64,000 bases of DNA from Comamonadaceae bacterium (GCA_947455465.1 CANGNS010000002.1:171869-235868), one strand, 5' to 3'; shown: positions 39,316-50,175, counted from the first letter of the stretch. The notes: a model not told the origin generated them from the letters alone. Numbers and translations are program-made.

Positions 39316-41031
39316 TCAGACCAAAGCCGCCTCTGACTTGACCGCCACCTTGGGCACCAGCCCCAGGCGATTCACCCCGCTGACCAGCGCTTTGATGGAG
39401 GCGGTCAGGATGTTGTGGTCCAGCCCGACGCCAAAACGGTCTGGCGAATCGGTGCTGTCGGAGCTCAGCTCCATAAACGCGCAGGCCTGCGCATCGCCGC
39501 CGTGGGCGCTGCTTTTGGTGGAGCGCTCTTCAAAGCTGCGCACCTGCACGTCTACCCCGATGGTCAGCAGGGCTTGCACGGCTGCATCGATCGGGCCATT
39601 GCCTGCGCCGCTGAGGTTATGGCGCTGGCCCGCGACCTCGACGGTCAGGCGGATGCCCTGGCCTTTGGCGTCGTGGGGGTGGTCGGTCAGCTGGTAGCCC
39701 ACAAAGCCCAGCGGGTCAGCGGGCGTCAGGTAGGTGGCCGAGAACAAGTCCCAGATGTTTTGCGCACTCATCTCACCGCCGTGGGTGTCGGTGTAGGCCT
39801 GCACTTCGCCCGAGAACTCCACTTGCAAGCGCCGGGGCATGACCACGCCGAACTCGGCCTCCATCAAGTAGGCCACGCCGCCCTTGCCCGACTGGCTGTT
39901 GACGCGGATGATGGAGTCGTAGGTGCGGCCCACATCGGCCGGGTCGATGGGCAAGTAGGGCACGCTCCACAGCCCGTTCTTGTCCAGGGCGGAAAAGCCT
40001 TTTTTGATGGCGTCCTGGTGCGAGCCGCTAAAGGCGGTGAACACCAAATCGCCCACATACGGGTGGCGCGGGTGAATGGGCAATTGGTTGCAATGCTCCA
40101 CCGTGCGGGCCACGGCGTTGATGTCCGAGAAGTCCAAGCCCGGATTAACGCCCTGGGTGTAGAGGTTCAGCGCCAGGGTGACGATGTCCACATTGCCGGT
40201 GCGCTCGCCATTGCCAAACAAACAGCCTTCCACGCGGTCGGCCCCGGCCATCACGCCCAACTCGGCAGCGGCCACTGCCGTGCCACGGTCGTTGTGCGGG
40301 TGCAGGCTGATGATGACGCTATCGCGCCGCGCCACGTTGCGGTGCATCCACTCAATTTGGTCGGCATAGATGTTGGGCGTGGACACCTCGACGGTGGCCG
40401 GCAAGTTCAAAATCACCTTGTTGTCCGGCGTAGCACCCCAGACTTCGGTGACGGCATCGCACACTTCTTTGGCAAATTCCAGCTCGGTCGAGGTGAACAA
40501 CTCGGGGCTGTACTGCAGCACCCACTCGGTTTGCGGATGCGCCTGGGCCAACTCTTTGATCAGCGTGACCGACTCCACGGCCAACTGCACCACCTCGGTC
40601 TTGCTCATGCTGAAGACCACATCGCGAAACAGCGGCGCCGTGGCGTTGTAGACGTGCATGATGACGCGCCGCGCGCCCACCACCGACTCAAAAGTGCGCC
40701 GGATCAGGTGCTCGCGCGCCTGGGTAAGCACCTCGATAGTGACATCGTCAGGCACCAGCTTGTCGTCCACCAGTTTGCGCACAAAGTCAAAATCGGTCTG
40801 CGAGGCGCTGGGAAATCCCACCTCAATCTCTTTAAAGCCCACCTCGCACACCGTGCGAAACATGCGCAGCTTGCGCTCCAGGTTCATGGGCTCAAACAGC
40901 GACTGGTTGCCGTCACGCAGATCGGTACTCATCCAAATCGGCGGCTGCGTGATGGTGCGGCTGGGCCACTGGCGATCGGGCAAAGGGATGGCCGGGAAGG
41001 CCTGGTACTTGGTAGACGGTTGCGAAAGCAT
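39316..41031 (-). CDS. leuA: 2-isopropylmalate synthase (long, LeuA type 2)
   Basis: LeuA condenses acetyl-CoA with 2-oxoisovalerate, the first step of leucine synthesis. The 571-residue protein is the long type found in actinobacteria, fungi and many proteobacteria. It shows [17 protein letters not shown] (catalytic and metal residues), [30 protein letters not shown] and [11 protein letters not shown], then a C-terminal regulatory domain (about residues 440-565) with [13 protein letters not shown]. The start has GAGGA 6 nt upstream. A 22-bp palindrome 84 nt upstream may be an operator or leader hairpin. No other leucine genes are near. Confidence 0.94.
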   Translation of the reverse strand: MLSQPSTKYQAFPAIPLPDRQWPSRTITQPPIWMSTDLRDGNQSLFEPMNLERKLRMFRTVCEVGFKEIEVGFPSASQTDFDFVRKLVDDKLVPDDVTIEVLTQAREHLIRRTFESVVGARRVIMHVYNATAPLFRDVVFSMSKTEVVQLAVESVTLIKELAQAHPQTEWVLQYSPELFTSTELEFAKEVCDAVTEVWGATPDNKVILNLPATVEVSTPNIYADQIEWMHRNVARRDSVIISLHPHNDRGTAVAAAELGVMAGADRVEGCLFGNGERTGNVDIVTLALNLYTQGVNPGLDFSDINAVARTVEHCNQLPIHPRHPYVGDLVFTAFSGSHQDAIKKGFSALDKNGLWSVPYLPIDPADVGRTYDSIIRVNSQSGKGGVAYLMEAEFGVVMPRRLQVEFSGEVQAYTDTHGGEMSAQNIWDLFSATYLTPADPLGFVGYQLTDHPHDAKGQGIRLTVEVAGQRHNLSGAGNGPIDAAVQALLTIGVDVQVRSFEERSTKSSAHGGDAQACAFMELSSDSTDSPDRFGVGLDHNILTASIKALVSGVNRLGLVPKVAVKSEAALV

Positions 41032-41114
41032 ACATTCCTCGGGAAAACAAAGGCTGCGGGCACACCGGCGCCCCAACGCTTATCGTACCGAAGAACCGCA
41101 GGCAGTAGATTGCG

Positions 41115-41136
41115 AAATTGGCTTGAAAGCCAATTT
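41115..41136. repeat. Perfect 10-bp inverted repeat upstream of leuA
   Basis: AAATTGGCTT (41115-41124) and AAGCCAATTT (41127-41136) are exact complements separated by GA. A second 6-bp inverted repeat (41153-41158 with 41168-41173) lies 16 nt further from leuA. On the minus strand a TTGCTC/TATTTA pair with an 18-nt spacer could be the leuA promoter, which would put the palindrome at the 5' end of the mRNA. It may be an operator or a leader stem. Confidence 0.55.
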
Positions 41137-41205
41137 TCTTGGAATTAAATAGGCTCTATTGAGAAATTAGAGCAAAAAATTGCGGTTTATTAGAAAACTG
41201 CACAA

Positions 41206-41682
41206 TCAGTGCTGATGCCCATGCGCCCCGTGCACATGCCCGTGCGCCACTTCCTCTTCGGAGGCCGCGCGCACGTCAAGCACGTGCAGCGAAAAGCGCA
41301 GCGCCTGGCCGGCCAAGGGGTGGTTGCCGTCCAAAAAGACCTGGTCGCCCTTGATTTTGAGGACCGTAAAGGCGCGGGCGTTGCCGTTGGCGTCGCGCCC
41401 TTCGAGCTGGCCGCCGACCTTGACGCCGGGCGGGAACTCGGATTTGGGGATGGATTGGAGCAGCGCCTCGTCGCGCTCGCCAAAGGCTTGGGCCGCCGTC
41501 AGGTCCAAGGTGGCCCGAAAACCGGCCTCCTGGTCCTGCAATGCCTCCTCCACGGCGGGGAAGATATTGCCATAGCCACCGTGCAGGTAGGCGATGGGCT
41601 CTTGGCTTTGTTCGAGCACTTTGCCCTGGGTATTGGCCACTTTGTAATGCAGGGTGACGGCGCAGTCTTTGCTAATTTTCAT
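41206..41682 (-). CDS. slyD: FKBP-type peptidyl-prolyl isomerase, SlyD family
   Basis: A 158-residue cytoplasmic PPIase with an FKBP domain split by the IF chaperone domain (AFGERDEALLQSIPKSEFPPGVKVGGQLE and the following strand). It ends with a metal-binding His-rich tail HGHVHGAHGHQH, as in SlyD, which chaperones folding and stores or delivers nickel. The start at 41682 gives MKISKDCAVTLHY. It is divergent from grxD across 113 nt. No nickel enzyme genes are in the window. Confidence 0.93.
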   Translation of the reverse strand: MKISKDCAVTLHYKVANTQGKVLEQSQEPIAYLHGGYGNIFPAVEEALQDQEAGFRATLDLTAAQAFGERDEALLQSIPKSEFPPGVKVGGQLEGRDANGNARAFTVLKIKGDQVFLDGNHPLAGQALRFSLHVLDVRAASEEEVAHGHVHGAHGHQH

Positions 41683-41795
41683 GGGGAAAAGGGGTGAATG
41701 GATAGAGAAGGGGTTTCCCCCATTATCGGAAAATCCCAAGGGCCAAAGCCAAAAGTGAAATAATTGACCTATTTAGCTAGCAAGGACTATTTTCC

Positions 41796-42122
41796 ATGAG
41801 CGATACCCAACAACGCATTGACAGCCTGGTCAAATCCAACGAAGTGGTTTTGTTTATGAAGGGCAATGCCAACTTTCCGCAATGCGGTTTCTCGGGCCGC
41901 GCCATCCAAATCCTCAAAGCCTGCGGCGTGGACGCCAAGGCAATCACCACAGTCAACGTCCTGGAAGACCCCGAGGTGCGCCAAGGCATCAAGGAATACA
42001 GCAACTGGCCGACCATCCCGCAGCTCTACGTCAAGGGAGAGTTCATCGGCGGCTCGGACATCATGATGGAAATGTACGAGTCTGGCGAATTGCTCCAGGC
42101 TTTGGGCAGCAAAGCCGCCTGA
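41796..42122 (+). CDS. grxD: Monothiol glutaredoxin, Grx4 family
   Basis: A 108-residue monothiol glutaredoxin with the CGFS active site (Cys30), the preceding MKG lysine that contacts [22 protein letters not shown] and a normal length. Such proteins carry a [2Fe-2S] cluster bound with glutathione and act in Fe-S delivery and iron sensing rather than in disulfide reduction. AAGGA lies 9 nt before the ATG. In Burkholderiales grxD usually directly follows prmC; here leuA and slyD are inserted on the opposite strand. Confidence 0.95.
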   Translation: MSDTQQRIDSLVKSNEVVLFMKGNANFPQCGFSGRAIQILKACGVDAKAITTVNVLEDPEVRQGIKEYSNWPTIPQLYVKGEFIGGSDIMMEMYESGELLQALGSKAA

Positions 42123-42136
42123 TCTCACAGGGGGCG

Positions 42137-42775
42137 CTAAATCTCCCAGGCGCGCCGCGCCGCCAGCACCGCGTCCGGATAGGGCCGCTGGCCGCGCGAG
42201 CCGTTGTAGCGGCCCAGAGCCATAAAGGTGTCGCCCCGCTCGGTGTCCAGGTAGTGGCGCAAGATGACGCAGCCAAAGCGCAAATTGGTCTGCAAATGGA
42301 ACAAAGTGCCTGGATCGCCGTCCCCAATAAGGCGCGTCCAAAACGGCATCACCTGCATATAGCCACGCGCACCGACGCTGCTGATAGCAAATTTGCGGAA
42401 ATTACTCTCCACCTGAATAAGGCCTAGCACCAGTGCCACGTCCAGGCCGGCGCGCTTGCCCTCGTACCAGACGGTGGGTAAAAACTCTTTGTGGTCCAGC
42501 GCATCTGCGCGGCGCTTGCGCAGGCGCTCGGTCATGGCGGCCAGCCAATAGGCGTAGAGCTGGCGCGCGGCATCATTGGCAAATACCGGCACCGGCGGCG
42601 CGCTTTGGTGGATGGTCGCGCTCAGGGCCGAGCGCACCGAGTCCATCAGCGGTTCTTCCACCTGGCGCCCGGCGTGGGCGGTGGCAGGCAGCAGCGGCAA
42701 GGACAGCACCGCCGAGGCCACGGGCCAGGCGCGCGCCAACCAGCGGCGGCGCGTGTATGCGAGAGGACGCGGCAT
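42137..42775 (-). CDS. Lytic transglycosylase (SLT domain), exported
   Basis: A 212-residue periplasmic or lipid-free exported protein with a cleavable signal (residues 1-36, ending ATAHA; the n-region contains TRRRWLA, which resembles a Tat motif). The soltransglycosylase domain occupies about residues 90-205 with the catalytic glutamate in GLIQVESNFRKFAIS, then GARGYMQVMPFW and ALGRYNGSRG. It cleaves peptidoglycan to 1,6-anhydromuropeptides. It is 37 nt downstream of proS on the same strand, a common pair in Burkholderiales. Confidence 0.93.
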   Translation of the reverse strand: MPRPLAYTRRRWLARAWPVASAVLSLPLLPATAHAGRQVEEPLMDSVRSALSATIHQSAPPVPVFANDAARQLYAYWLAAMTERLRKRRADALDHKEFLPTVWYEGKRAGLDVALVLGLIQVESNFRKFAISSVGARGYMQVMPFWTRLIGDGDPGTLFHLQTNLRFGCVILRHYLDTERGDTFMALGRYNGSRGQRPYPDAVLAARRAWEI

Positions 42776-42812
42776 GCGCGGACGCGGGCGCAGCGAGGGT
42801 GGAAGCTGGTGC

Positions 42813-44555
42813 TTAAACGCTCAGTCGCTCGCGTACCCATGCGCCCGCCTGGGCCAGCGGTACGGCGGTGGCCGCTGCGTCACGACGGTGCTGGTATTCC
42901 ACCATGCCGTCTTTGAGGCCCCGATCGCCCAGCGTGATGCGGTGCGGCACGCCAATGAGCTCCCAGTCGGCAAACATGGCGCCAGGACGTTCGCCCCGGT
43001 CGTCCAAAATGACGTCTACCCCAGCGGCCAGCAGCTCGGCGTAGAGCGCGTCGGCGGCGGTCTTGACCTCGGCAAAACGGTCCGGGCTGATGGGGCATAT
43101 CACCACCGTAAAAGGCGCCAAGGCATCGGGCCAGATGATGCCGCGCGCGTCATGGTTTTGCTCAATGGCCGCCGCAGGCAGGCGGGTAATGCCAATGCCG
43201 TAGCAGCCCATTTCCATGAACTGCGGCTTGCCGTTGACGTCCAAAAAAGTGGCATTCATGGCCTGGGAGTATTTGGTGCCCAGGTAAAAAATATGGCCGA
43301 TTTCGATGCCGCGCTCAATGGCCAGGCTGCCGCTGCCATCGGGCGCGAGGTCGCCTTCCACCACATTGCGGATGTCGGCAATGACGTCGGGCTCGGGCAA
43401 GTCGCGGCCCCAGTTAACGCCGCTGATGTGAAAGTCCACGTCATTGGCGCCGCAGACCCAATCGGCCATCAGTGCCACCTCGCGGTCCGCAACGATACGC
43501 AGCGGTTTTTTCAGGCCGACCGGCCCCAGGTAGCCGGGCTCGCAGCCGAAATGGGCATCAATTTCAGGCAGCGTGGCAAAGCGGAAGTCCGCCAGACCCG
43601 GCACTTTGGAGACCTTGACCTCGTTCATGCTGCGGTCTCCGCGGATCAGCAAGAGCCAAACCACGGTCTTGACCACTTCGCCCTGGTCGTCACGCTCGTC
43701 GGTGGCCACGACCAGGGATTTGAGGGTGCTCGCCAGCGGCAGTTGGAGGTACTCGGCCACGTCGGCGCAGGTGCTTTTGCCCGGCGTAGGCACTTTGGCC
43801 ATGGCCTGGCTGGCGGCGGGGCGCGGCCCGGCGGGGGCCAGGGCTTCGGCTTTTTCCATGTTGGCGGCGTAGTCGCTGCCGGTCGAATAGACGATGGCGT
43901 CTTCGCCGGTGGTGGCAATCACCTGGAACTCTTCGCTCAGGTCGCCGCCGATGGCGCCGCTGTCGGCAGCCACGGCGCGGTAAGTCAGACCAAAACGGTC
44001 AAAGATTTTCCGGTAGGCCTGGGCCATGACCTGGTAGCTGGCTTTGGCGGAATCGACGTCGCGGTCAAAGCTGTAGGCGTCTTTCATGGTGAACTCGCGC
44101 CCGCGCATCAGGCCAAAGCGGGGACGGCGCTCGTCGCGGAACTTGGTCTGGATTTGGTAGAGGTTTTTGGGCAGCTGCTTGTAGCTCTTGATTTCCTGGC
44201 GGGCGATATCGGTCACCACCTCTTCGCTGGTGGGCTGGACCACGTAGTCGCGGGCATGGCGGTCTTTAATGCGCAGCAGCTCGGGGCCCATTTTTTCAAA
44301 CCGGCCGGTTTCCTGCCACAGCTCGGCGGGCTGCACGACCGGCATGCTGATCTCCACCGCGCCGGCGCGGTTCATCTCCTCGCGCACGATGGCCTCGACC
44401 TTGCGGATCACGCGCAGACCCATCGGCATGTAGGTGTAGATACCTGCGCCGAGTTTTTTGATCATGCCCGCGCGCATCATCAGCTGGTGGCTGGCCACTT
44501 CGGCGTCGGCCGGAGCCTCCTTGAGGGTGGAAATCAGGAATTGGGATGCTCTCAT
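42813..44555 (-). CDS. proS: Proline-tRNA ligase (bacterial type with editing insertion)
   Basis: A 580-residue class II synthetase of the prokaryotic ProRS type. It begins [19 protein letters not shown], has LRPTSE-like [12 protein letters not shown], motif 2 [26 protein letters not shown], the INS editing domain in the middle (about residues 220-400, [11 protein letters not shown]) that hydrolyses Ala-tRNA(Pro), motif 3 GIGITRL and an anticodon-binding C-terminus. Full length. Divergent from rppH with about 92 nt between the starts. The tRNA-Pro gene at 49324 is one of its substrates. Confidence 0.97.
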   Translation of the reverse strand: MRASQFLISTLKEAPADAEVASHQLMMRAGMIKKLGAGIYTYMPMGLRVIRKVEAIVREEMNRAGAVEISMPVVQPAELWQETGRFEKMGPELLRIKDRHARDYVVQPTSEEVVTDIARQEIKSYKQLPKNLYQIQTKFRDERRPRFGLMRGREFTMKDAYSFDRDVDSAKASYQVMAQAYRKIFDRFGLTYRAVAADSGAIGGDLSEEFQVIATTGEDAIVYSTGSDYAANMEKAEALAPAGPRPAASQAMAKVPTPGKSTCADVAEYLQLPLASTLKSLVVATDERDDQGEVVKTVVWLLLIRGDRSMNEVKVSKVPGLADFRFATLPEIDAHFGCEPGYLGPVGLKKPLRIVADREVALMADWVCGANDVDFHISGVNWGRDLPEPDVIADIRNVVEGDLAPDGSGSLAIERGIEIGHIFYLGTKYSQAMNATFLDVNGKPQFMEMGCYGIGITRLPAAAIEQNHDARGIIWPDALAPFTVVICPISPDRFAEVKTAADALYAELLAAGVDVILDDRGERPGAMFADWELIGVPHRITLGDRGLKDGMVEYQHRRDAAATAVPLAQAGAWVRERLSV

Positions 44556-44647
44556 GGGAATCGATCAAAAAATCCGGGGGATTACCATCTTGCGGGCGGC
44601 GCACTGCCGTGCATAATGGCTCAAGTTTAAAAATTTGGGGTTTGATT

Positions 44648-45220
44648 ATGCTCGACCGCGACGGGTTTCGGCCCAACGTCGGCATCATCCTGCTCAACCA
44701 GAAAAATCAGGTTTTTTGGGGTAAACGCATACGGACCCATTCGTGGCAGTTCCCGCAAGGTGGTATTGACCGGGGTGAAACCCCCGAACAGGCCATGTAC
44801 CGCGAGTTGCACGAAGAAGTTGGACTCCAGCCGGAGCACGTTGCGATTGTGGCCCGCACCCGGGACTGGTTGCGCTATGAGGTGCCACAGCGCTACATTC
44901 GCCGCGATGCCCGCGGCCATTACAAGGGCCAAAAACAGATTTGGTTTTTGCTCCAGCTCACCGCCTTTGACTGGAACCTGAACCTGCGCGCCACCGACCA
45001 CCCAGAGTTCGACGCCTGGCGTTGGAACGACTATTGGGTGCCCTTGGAGGCGGTCGTGGACTTCAAACGTGGGGTGTACCAAGACGCGCTGACCGAGTTG
45101 TCGCGCTTTTTGCCACGCCTGGACGGGCGCCATCGCGGCCCGTCAGGGCGTGCGCCGCAGCGTGAAACCCCAGCGGATGCGCCACCGGCGCAGCCCCAGG
45201 AAATCGCCCCAGACGCCTAG
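44648..45220 (+). CDS. rppH: RNA pyrophosphohydrolase
   Basis: RppH removes pyrophosphate from the 5' triphosphate end of mRNA and so starts 5'-dependent decay by RNase E. The 190-residue protein starts [15 protein letters not shown] and contains the Nudix box [20 protein letters not shown](VGL). The C-terminal 30 residues are rich in Pro, Arg and Ala and are longer than in E. coli. The ATG is preceded by GGGG 7-8 nt upstream; the open frame further up is non-conserved. Its TAG forms CTAG with the stop of the convergent proB. Confidence 0.95.
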   Translation: MLDRDGFRPNVGIILLNQKNQVFWGKRIRTHSWQFPQGGIDRGETPEQAMYRELHEEVGLQPEHVAIVARTRDWLRYEVPQRYIRRDARGHYKGQKQIWFLLQLTAFDWNLNLRATDHPEFDAWRWNDYWVPLEAVVDFKRGVYQDALTELSRFLPRLDGRHRGPSGRAPQRETPADAPPAQPQEIAPDA

Positions 45221-46353
45221 CGCATCAAGACCAAATTGTCGCGGTGCAGCATTTCCGGCTCGGCGGCGTAGCCGAGCAGGGATTCAATTTCGGCCGAGGG
45301 CTTGCGGCACAGCAGGCGTGCCTCGGAGCTGGAGTAATTGGCCAGGCCGCGCCCGATCTCCTGCCCGTCAGGGCCCCGCACCGCGATGACATCGCCGCGT
45401 GAAAAATCGCCCTCCACCTGCACCATGCCAATGGGCAAAAGGCTTTTACCCTCGTTGCGCACCATGCGCGCCGCGCCGGCGTCCACGACCACGGCGCCGC
45501 GCAGCTGCAAGTGGTCGGCCATCCATTGTTTGCGGGCCTGGGTTTTTTGCGTGGGTGCCAACAACACAGTGCCTATGGCCTCGCCTTGGCTCAAGCGCAC
45601 CAGCGCGTCGGGCTCGCGGCCCCAGGCGATGATGGTCGAGGCGCCCGAGCCGGCAGCGCGCTTGGCCGCCAAAATCTTGGTAATCATGCCGCCGCGCCCC
45701 AGGCTGCTGCCGGTGCCGCCGGCCATGGCTTCGAGCGCCGGATCGCCCGCGCGGGCTTCCTCGATAAAGCGAGCCGCCGGGTCTTTGCGCGGATCGGCGC
45801 TGTAAAGGCCTTTTTGGTCGGTCAGGATGACCAAGGCGTCGGCCTCGATCAAATTGGCCACCAGGGCGCCCAAGGTGTCGTTGTCGCCGAACTTGATTTC
45901 GTCGTTGACCACCGTGTCGTTTTCATTGATGACCGGCACCACGCCTAACTTGAGCAACGTCAGCAGGGTGGAGCGTGCGTTGAGGTAGCGCTCGCGGTCG
46001 GCCAGATCGGCATGGGTAAGCAGTACCTGGGCGCTGCCCAAAGCGTTTTCGCGCAGCTTGGTTTCGTACATTTGGGCCAAGCCCATTTGGCCAACGGCCG
46101 CCGCAGCCTGTAATTCGTTAATCGCTTGCGGGCGGCTGGACCAACCCAGACGCTTCATGCCCTCGGCGATGGCGCCGCTGGAGACCATGACCACCTCGAT
46201 GCCGCCGGCGCGCAAGACCGCCAGCTGGCGGCACCACTCGCCAATGGCCACTTCATCGAGCCCGCGGCCTTCGTTGGTGACCAGGCTGGAGCCCACTTTG
46301 ACGACGATGCGTTTGGCATCCTGGATAACCGAGGTGCGGCGTGCGCTAGGCAT
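45217..46353 (-). CDS. proB: Glutamate 5-kinase
   Basis: ProB phosphorylates glutamate in the first step of proline synthesis and is normally feedback-inhibited by proline. The 378-residue protein has the amino-acid kinase domain ([61 protein letters not shown]) and a C-terminal PUA domain (about residues 280-370, [26 protein letters not shown]). The start [12 protein letters not shown] at 46353 is chosen because the upstream frame overlaps obgE. obgE lies 28 nt upstream in the same direction, the common obgE-proB order; proA is not here. Confidence 0.97.
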   Translation of the reverse strand: MPSARRTSVIQDAKRIVVKVGSSLVTNEGRGLDEVAIGEWCRQLAVLRAGGIEVVMVSSGAIAEGMKRLGWSSRPQAINELQAAAAVGQMGLAQMYETKLRENALGSAQVLLTHADLADRERYLNARSTLLTLLKLGVVPVINENDTVVNDEIKFGDNDTLGALVANLIEADALVILTDQKGLYSADPRKDPAARFIEEARAGDPALEAMAGGTGSSLGRGGMITKILAAKRAAGSGASTIIAWGREPDALVRLSQGEAIGTVLLAPTQKTQARKQWMADHLQLRGAVVVDAGAARMVRNEGKSLLPIGMVQVEGDFSRGDVIAVRGPDGQEIGRGLANYSSSEARLLCRKPSAEIESLLGYAAEPEMLHRDNLVLMR

Positions 46354-46381
46354 GGCTTCAGACGGCAGAAAAAATGCCGCC

Positions 46382-47548
<1,167 letters not shown>

Positions 47549-47809
47549 TCAAGCCGCAGCCGTGATGCTCACCGTGTGCTTGTTCAATGCGCCCTTGACA
47601 GCAAATTGGACATGGCCGTCAACCAGCGCGAATAGCGTGTGGTCTTTGCCGATGCCGACATTGGTGCCGGGGTGGAACTTGGTGCCACGTTGGCGAACAA
47701 TGATCGCGCCTGCGCTGATCAGCTGACCGCCAAAGGATTTCACACCGAGCATCTTGGGCTTGGAATCGCGCCCGTTTCGCGTAGAGCCGCCGCCTTTTTT
47801 CTGTGCCAT
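47549..47809 (-). CDS. rpmA: 50S ribosomal protein bL27
   Basis: An 86-residue ribosomal protein; [19 protein letters not shown] is the conserved N-terminal tail that reaches toward the peptidyl transferase centre, followed by [28 protein letters not shown]. No cleavable N-terminal extension is present. It follows rplU by 12 nt, the universal rplU-rpmA pair, and is closed by a hairpin terminator. Confidence 0.98.
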   Translation of the reverse strand: MAQKKGGGSTRNGRDSKPKMLGVKSFGGQLISAGAIIVRQRGTKFHPGTNVGIGKDHTLFALVDGHVQFAVKGALNKHTVSITAAA

Positions 47810-47821
47810 GACCTGCGTCCT

Positions 47822-48133
47822 TTAAGCGACAATCGCGCCGATGTGCAGTTCGGTGAACTGCTGACGGTGCCCTTGGCGTTTTTGGTAATGCTTACGACGA
47901 CGCATTTTGAAAATGCGCACTTTATCGTGCTTGCCGTGTGACAAAACTGTCACCGTTACGGATGCGCCGGACACCAAGGGTGTGCCAACTTTGAGTTCTG
48001 CGCCGTTGCCGACTGCCAAAACCTCGTTGAACACAATCTCTTGGCCTACGTCCGCAGCAATCTGTTCTACTTTAATTTTTTCGCCGGCTGCAACGCGATA
48101 TTGCTTGCCGCCGGTTTTTATGACCGCGTACAT
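47822..48133 (-). CDS. rplU: 50S ribosomal protein bL21
   Basis: A 103-residue ribosomal protein beginning [25 protein letters not shown], with [19 protein letters not shown] at the RNA-binding C-terminal end. It is the first gene of the rplU-rpmA operon, divergent from ispB with 142 nt between starts. A perfect TATAAT on the minus strand at 48183-48188 fits its promoter. Confidence 0.98.
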   Translation of the reverse strand: MYAVIKTGGKQYRVAAGEKIKVEQIAADVGQEIVFNEVLAVGNGAELKVGTPLVSGASVTVTVLSHGKHDKVRIFKMRRRKHYQKRQGHRQQFTELHIGAIVA

Positions 48134-48182
48134 GTTGACCTCTTCGATTCAAATCTGTGAACGGATTTCCACAGAGCCAAAC

Positions 48183-48188
48183 ATTATA
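48183..48188 (-). promoter_or_regulatory. -10 element of rplU
   Basis: TATAAT on the minus strand, about 50 nt upstream of the rplU start. No good -35 lies at the expected distance. Confidence 0.45.
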
Positions 48189-48250
48189 GCAGCGCACGCC
48201 TCCTAGGCTGCCCAGGCCGCCGCTGGGCCGTCCGACTTTGGGGGGCTGCC

Positions 48251-48256
48251 TATAAT
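48251..48256 (+). promoter_or_regulatory. -10 element of ispB
   Basis: TATAAT on the plus strand, 20 nt before the ispB ATG; transcription would begin near 48263, giving a leader of about 13 nt. The -35 region is weak. Confidence 0.45.
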
Positions 48257-48275
48257 TTGCACTCTCCCCGAGCCT

Positions 48276-49265
48276 ATGTCCCACCCCACGCCACCCTCCA
48301 CGCCCACACAGGCCCTAGACCTGATTTCTGCCGATATGGCGGCGCTCGACGTGCTGATTTCCCAGCGTCTGAGCACCTCCGTGGCCCTGGTGGGAGACGT
48401 CGCCCAGTACATCATTTCAGCTGGTGGAAAGCGCCTGCGGCCCCAATTGCTGCTCTTGTGCTGCGGCGCTTTGGGCTACCACGGGGCGGCGCGGCACACC
48501 ATGGCGGCGGTCATAGAGTTCATTCACACAGCCACTTTATTGCACGACGATGTGGTCGATGAGTCGACCTTGCGGCGTGGCCGACCGACTGCTAACGCTC
48601 GGTTTGGCAACCCAGCAAGCGTCTTGATTGGCGACTTTTTGTACTCGCGGGCCTTTCAAATGATGGTCGAGGTGCAGGACATGCGCATCATGGAAGTGCT
48701 GGCCAACGCCACCAATGTGATCGCCGAGGGCGAAGTGCTGCAGCTCATGCACATGCACAACGCTGATCTGACCGAGGCCGATTATCTGCAGGTCATACGC
48801 TCCAAAACCTCCAAATTGTTTGAGGCCAGTACGCAAGCGGCGGCCATTTTGGCCCAAGCCCCGCCGGCCCTGGAGGCGGCCTGCGTGACCTGTGGCCAAG
48901 CCTTGGGGACTGCATTCCAGGTGATCGATGACGTCCTCGATTACGCCGGTGACGCCGCCCTTCTCGGGAAAAACCTAGGTGACGACCTGCGCGAGGGCAA
49001 ATGCACCCTACCCCTGATCGCCGCCATGCAATCAGCAAACGCCGCCGATGCAGCCACCATCCGCCGGGCCATCGAAGAAGGCAACACCGATTTGTTAGAG
49101 ACCGTGGCCGAAATCGTGAAGCGCACGGGCGCGCTGGATATGGCGATGCGCAGCGCGCAGGCAGAGATTGCGCGCGCCACAGAGGCGGCGAGCCAGCTCG
49201 CGCCCGGCCCCTACCGCGACGCCATCATCCAATTGGCCCAGGAGTCTTTGCGGCGCAGCACCTGA
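48276..49265 (+). CDS. ispB: Octaprenyl diphosphate synthase (polyprenyl synthetase)
   Basis: IspB extends farnesyl diphosphate with isopentenyl diphosphate units to make the side chain of ubiquinone-8. The 329-residue protein has GGKRLRPQLLLL, the first aspartate-rich motif LLHDDVVDE, the chain-length region upstream of it, GEVLQLMH, KTSKLFEAS and the second motif FQVIDDVLDY. It lies opposite rplU-rpmA, as in E. coli. It supplies the prenyl tail used by the UbiB, UbiJ and UbiE set encoded about 20 kb away. The tRNA-Pro gene starts 58 nt after its stop. Confidence 0.96.
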   Translation: MSHPTPPSTPTQALDLISADMAALDVLISQRLSTSVALVGDVAQYIISAGGKRLRPQLLLLCCGALGYHGAARHTMAAVIEFIHTATLLHDDVVDESTLRRGRPTANARFGNPASVLIGDFLYSRAFQMMVEVQDMRIMEVLANATNVIAEGEVLQLMHMHNADLTEADYLQVIRSKTSKLFEASTQAAAILAQAPPALEAACVTCGQALGTAFQVIDDVLDYAGDAALLGKNLGDDLREGKCTLPLIAAMQSANAADAATIRRAIEEGNTDLLETVAEIVKRTGALDMAMRSAQAEIARATEAASQLAPGPYRDAIIQLAQESLRRST

Positions 49266-49323
49266 AAATGGCCGCCTCGCAGCGGCCAGCGCTTTGTTAA
49301 ACTCTTGTCCTTTTCCGTGACAG

Positions 49324-49400
49324 CGGGGTGTAGCTTAGTCTGGTAAAGCGCTACGTTCGGGACGTAGAGACCGGAGGTTCGAATCCTCTCACCCCGACCA
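49324..49400 (+). tRNA. tRNA-Pro (anticodon CGG)
   Basis: A complete 77-nt cloverleaf: acceptor stem CGGGGTG pairing with CACCCCG, D arm with AGTCTGGTAAAG, anticodon stem CTACG/CGTAG with loop TTCGGGA (anticodon CGG, codon CCG), T arm with GGTTCGAATCC, and an encoded CCA end at 49398-49400. Its 3' 66 nt are repeated at 50340-50405, so it is also a likely integration site. A hairpin terminator follows. Confidence 0.97.
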
Positions 49401-49414
49401 GATTACCTTTAAGT

Positions 49415-49448
49415 AAACCCACTTCTTTTTTTGGAATGTGGGTTTTTT
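49415..49448 (+). terminator. Rho-independent terminator of tRNA-Pro
   Basis: AAACCCAC (49415-49422) pairs with GTGGGTTT (49438-49445); the 3' arm runs into six T residues. It lies 15 nt after the tRNA. Confidence 0.8.
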
Positions 49449-49540
49449 GTTGCCTATCAGCGATTCATGGGTAGCTAGAAGGGGCATATTTCCTAAACAT
49501 GCATCTATGCCGAGCTGAGATGTATTTATACAAGTAGTAC

Positions 49541-49568
49541 TTGACAAAGTAAACTGTCTATTTACACT
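49541..49568 (+). promoter_or_regulatory. Promoter of higBA with possible operator
   Basis: A perfect TTGACA (49541-49546) and TACACT (49563-49568) are separated by 16 nt. The expected start point, near 49575, is only about two bases before the higB ATG at 49577. GACA and TGTC (49543-49546, 49555-49558) form an interrupted inverted repeat inside the promoter, where HigA autorepression would be expected. Confidence 0.6.
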
Positions 49569-49576
49569 AGACGCCA

Positions 49577-49855
49577 ATGATCTCAACTTTCAAGCACAAG
49601 GGTTTGGAGCTGTTTTTTACCAAGGGCAGTTACAAGGGCGTGCCTGCGCAGCATGGAGCCCGCATGGAGCGGATGCTGGACAGATTGGATGCCGCCCGCG
49701 AAGCCAAGGACATGGACTTGCCTGGCTACAAATTCCATGCCCTCAAAGGTGATAGAAAAGGCGAATTCGCGGTTTCAGTTTCCGGGAACTGGCGAATCAG
49801 CTTTGAGTTTGATGGCCAAAACGCCGTAAATGTTAACTTGGAGGACTACCACTAA
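49577..49855 (+). CDS. higB: HigB-type mRNA interferase toxin (RelE superfamily)
   Basis: A 92-residue toxin of the HigB/RelE family, which cleaves mRNA on the ribosome. It contains HKGLELFFTKGSYKGVPAQH and LPGYKFHALKGDRKGEFAVSV, then the C-terminal WRISFEFDG block typical of the plasmid-maintenance killer proteins. The gene precedes its antitoxin, as usual for hig modules, and the stop overlaps the higA start by one base (TAATG). It lies between the tRNA-Pro repeats. The promoter leaves almost no 5' leader, which would keep translation of the toxin low. Confidence 0.93.
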   Translation: MISTFKHKGLELFFTKGSYKGVPAQHGARMERMLDRLDAAREAKDMDLPGYKFHALKGDRKGEFAVSVSGNWRISFEFDGQNAVNVNLEDYH

Positions 49856-50175
49856 TGAAGTCTCTACGAAACCCCCATCGCAAGCCGACACATCCCGGCG
49901 CAGTGTTGCGCGAAGATGTCTTGCCCGAACTGGGCTGGACCCAAGCTGAGCTGGCTCATCGGCTCATGGTCAGCCGGCAAACCGTTTCACAACTGCTGCA
50001 TGAGGAAAAATCAGTCACGGCAGAAATGGCGATCCGAATTTCCAGCGCTGTGGGTGGAACGCCTGAGAGCTGGCTCAGCATGCAGCAGGCCGTTGACCTG
50101 TGGGATGCGGGAGTCAAGCTCAAAAGCAATCCAGCACTTGCGCCATTGTTTCGCCAAACGAGCATTACCGCCTGA
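49855..50175 (+). CDS. higA: HigA-type antitoxin, XRE family
   Basis: A 106-residue antitoxin with an N-terminal helix-turn-helix of the HigA type. The start MKSLRNPHRKPTHPGAVLRE and the segment WTQAELAHRLMVSRQTVSQL (HTH) are characteristic, followed by SVTAEMAIRISSAVGGTPESWLSMQ. It binds and neutralises HigB and represses the operon. It is translationally coupled to higB. No promoter of its own is apparent. Confidence 0.94.
   Translation: MKSLRNPHRKPTHPGAVLREDVLPELGWTQAELAHRLMVSRQTVSQLLHEEKSVTAEMAIRISSAVGGTPESWLSMQQAVDLWDAGVKLKSNPALAPLFRQTSITA

Noticed and set aside
39415..41148. A 577-codon plus-strand frame opposite leuA
   Set aside because: It is the antisense shadow of a well-conserved leuA; it is rich in His, Gly and Val and shows no domain.
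41764..41793. TTGACC box with a TATTTT -10 before grxD
   Set aside because: It would place the start of transcription inside the start codon while a good AAGGA ribosome binding site lies within the supposed promoter; the true promoter is probably further upstream.
46354..46381. Short CGGCA/TGCCG stem with an A-rich loop between obgE and proB
   Set aside because: The A/T run lies in the loop and not after the stem, so it does not look like a terminator; obgE-proB read-through is expected.
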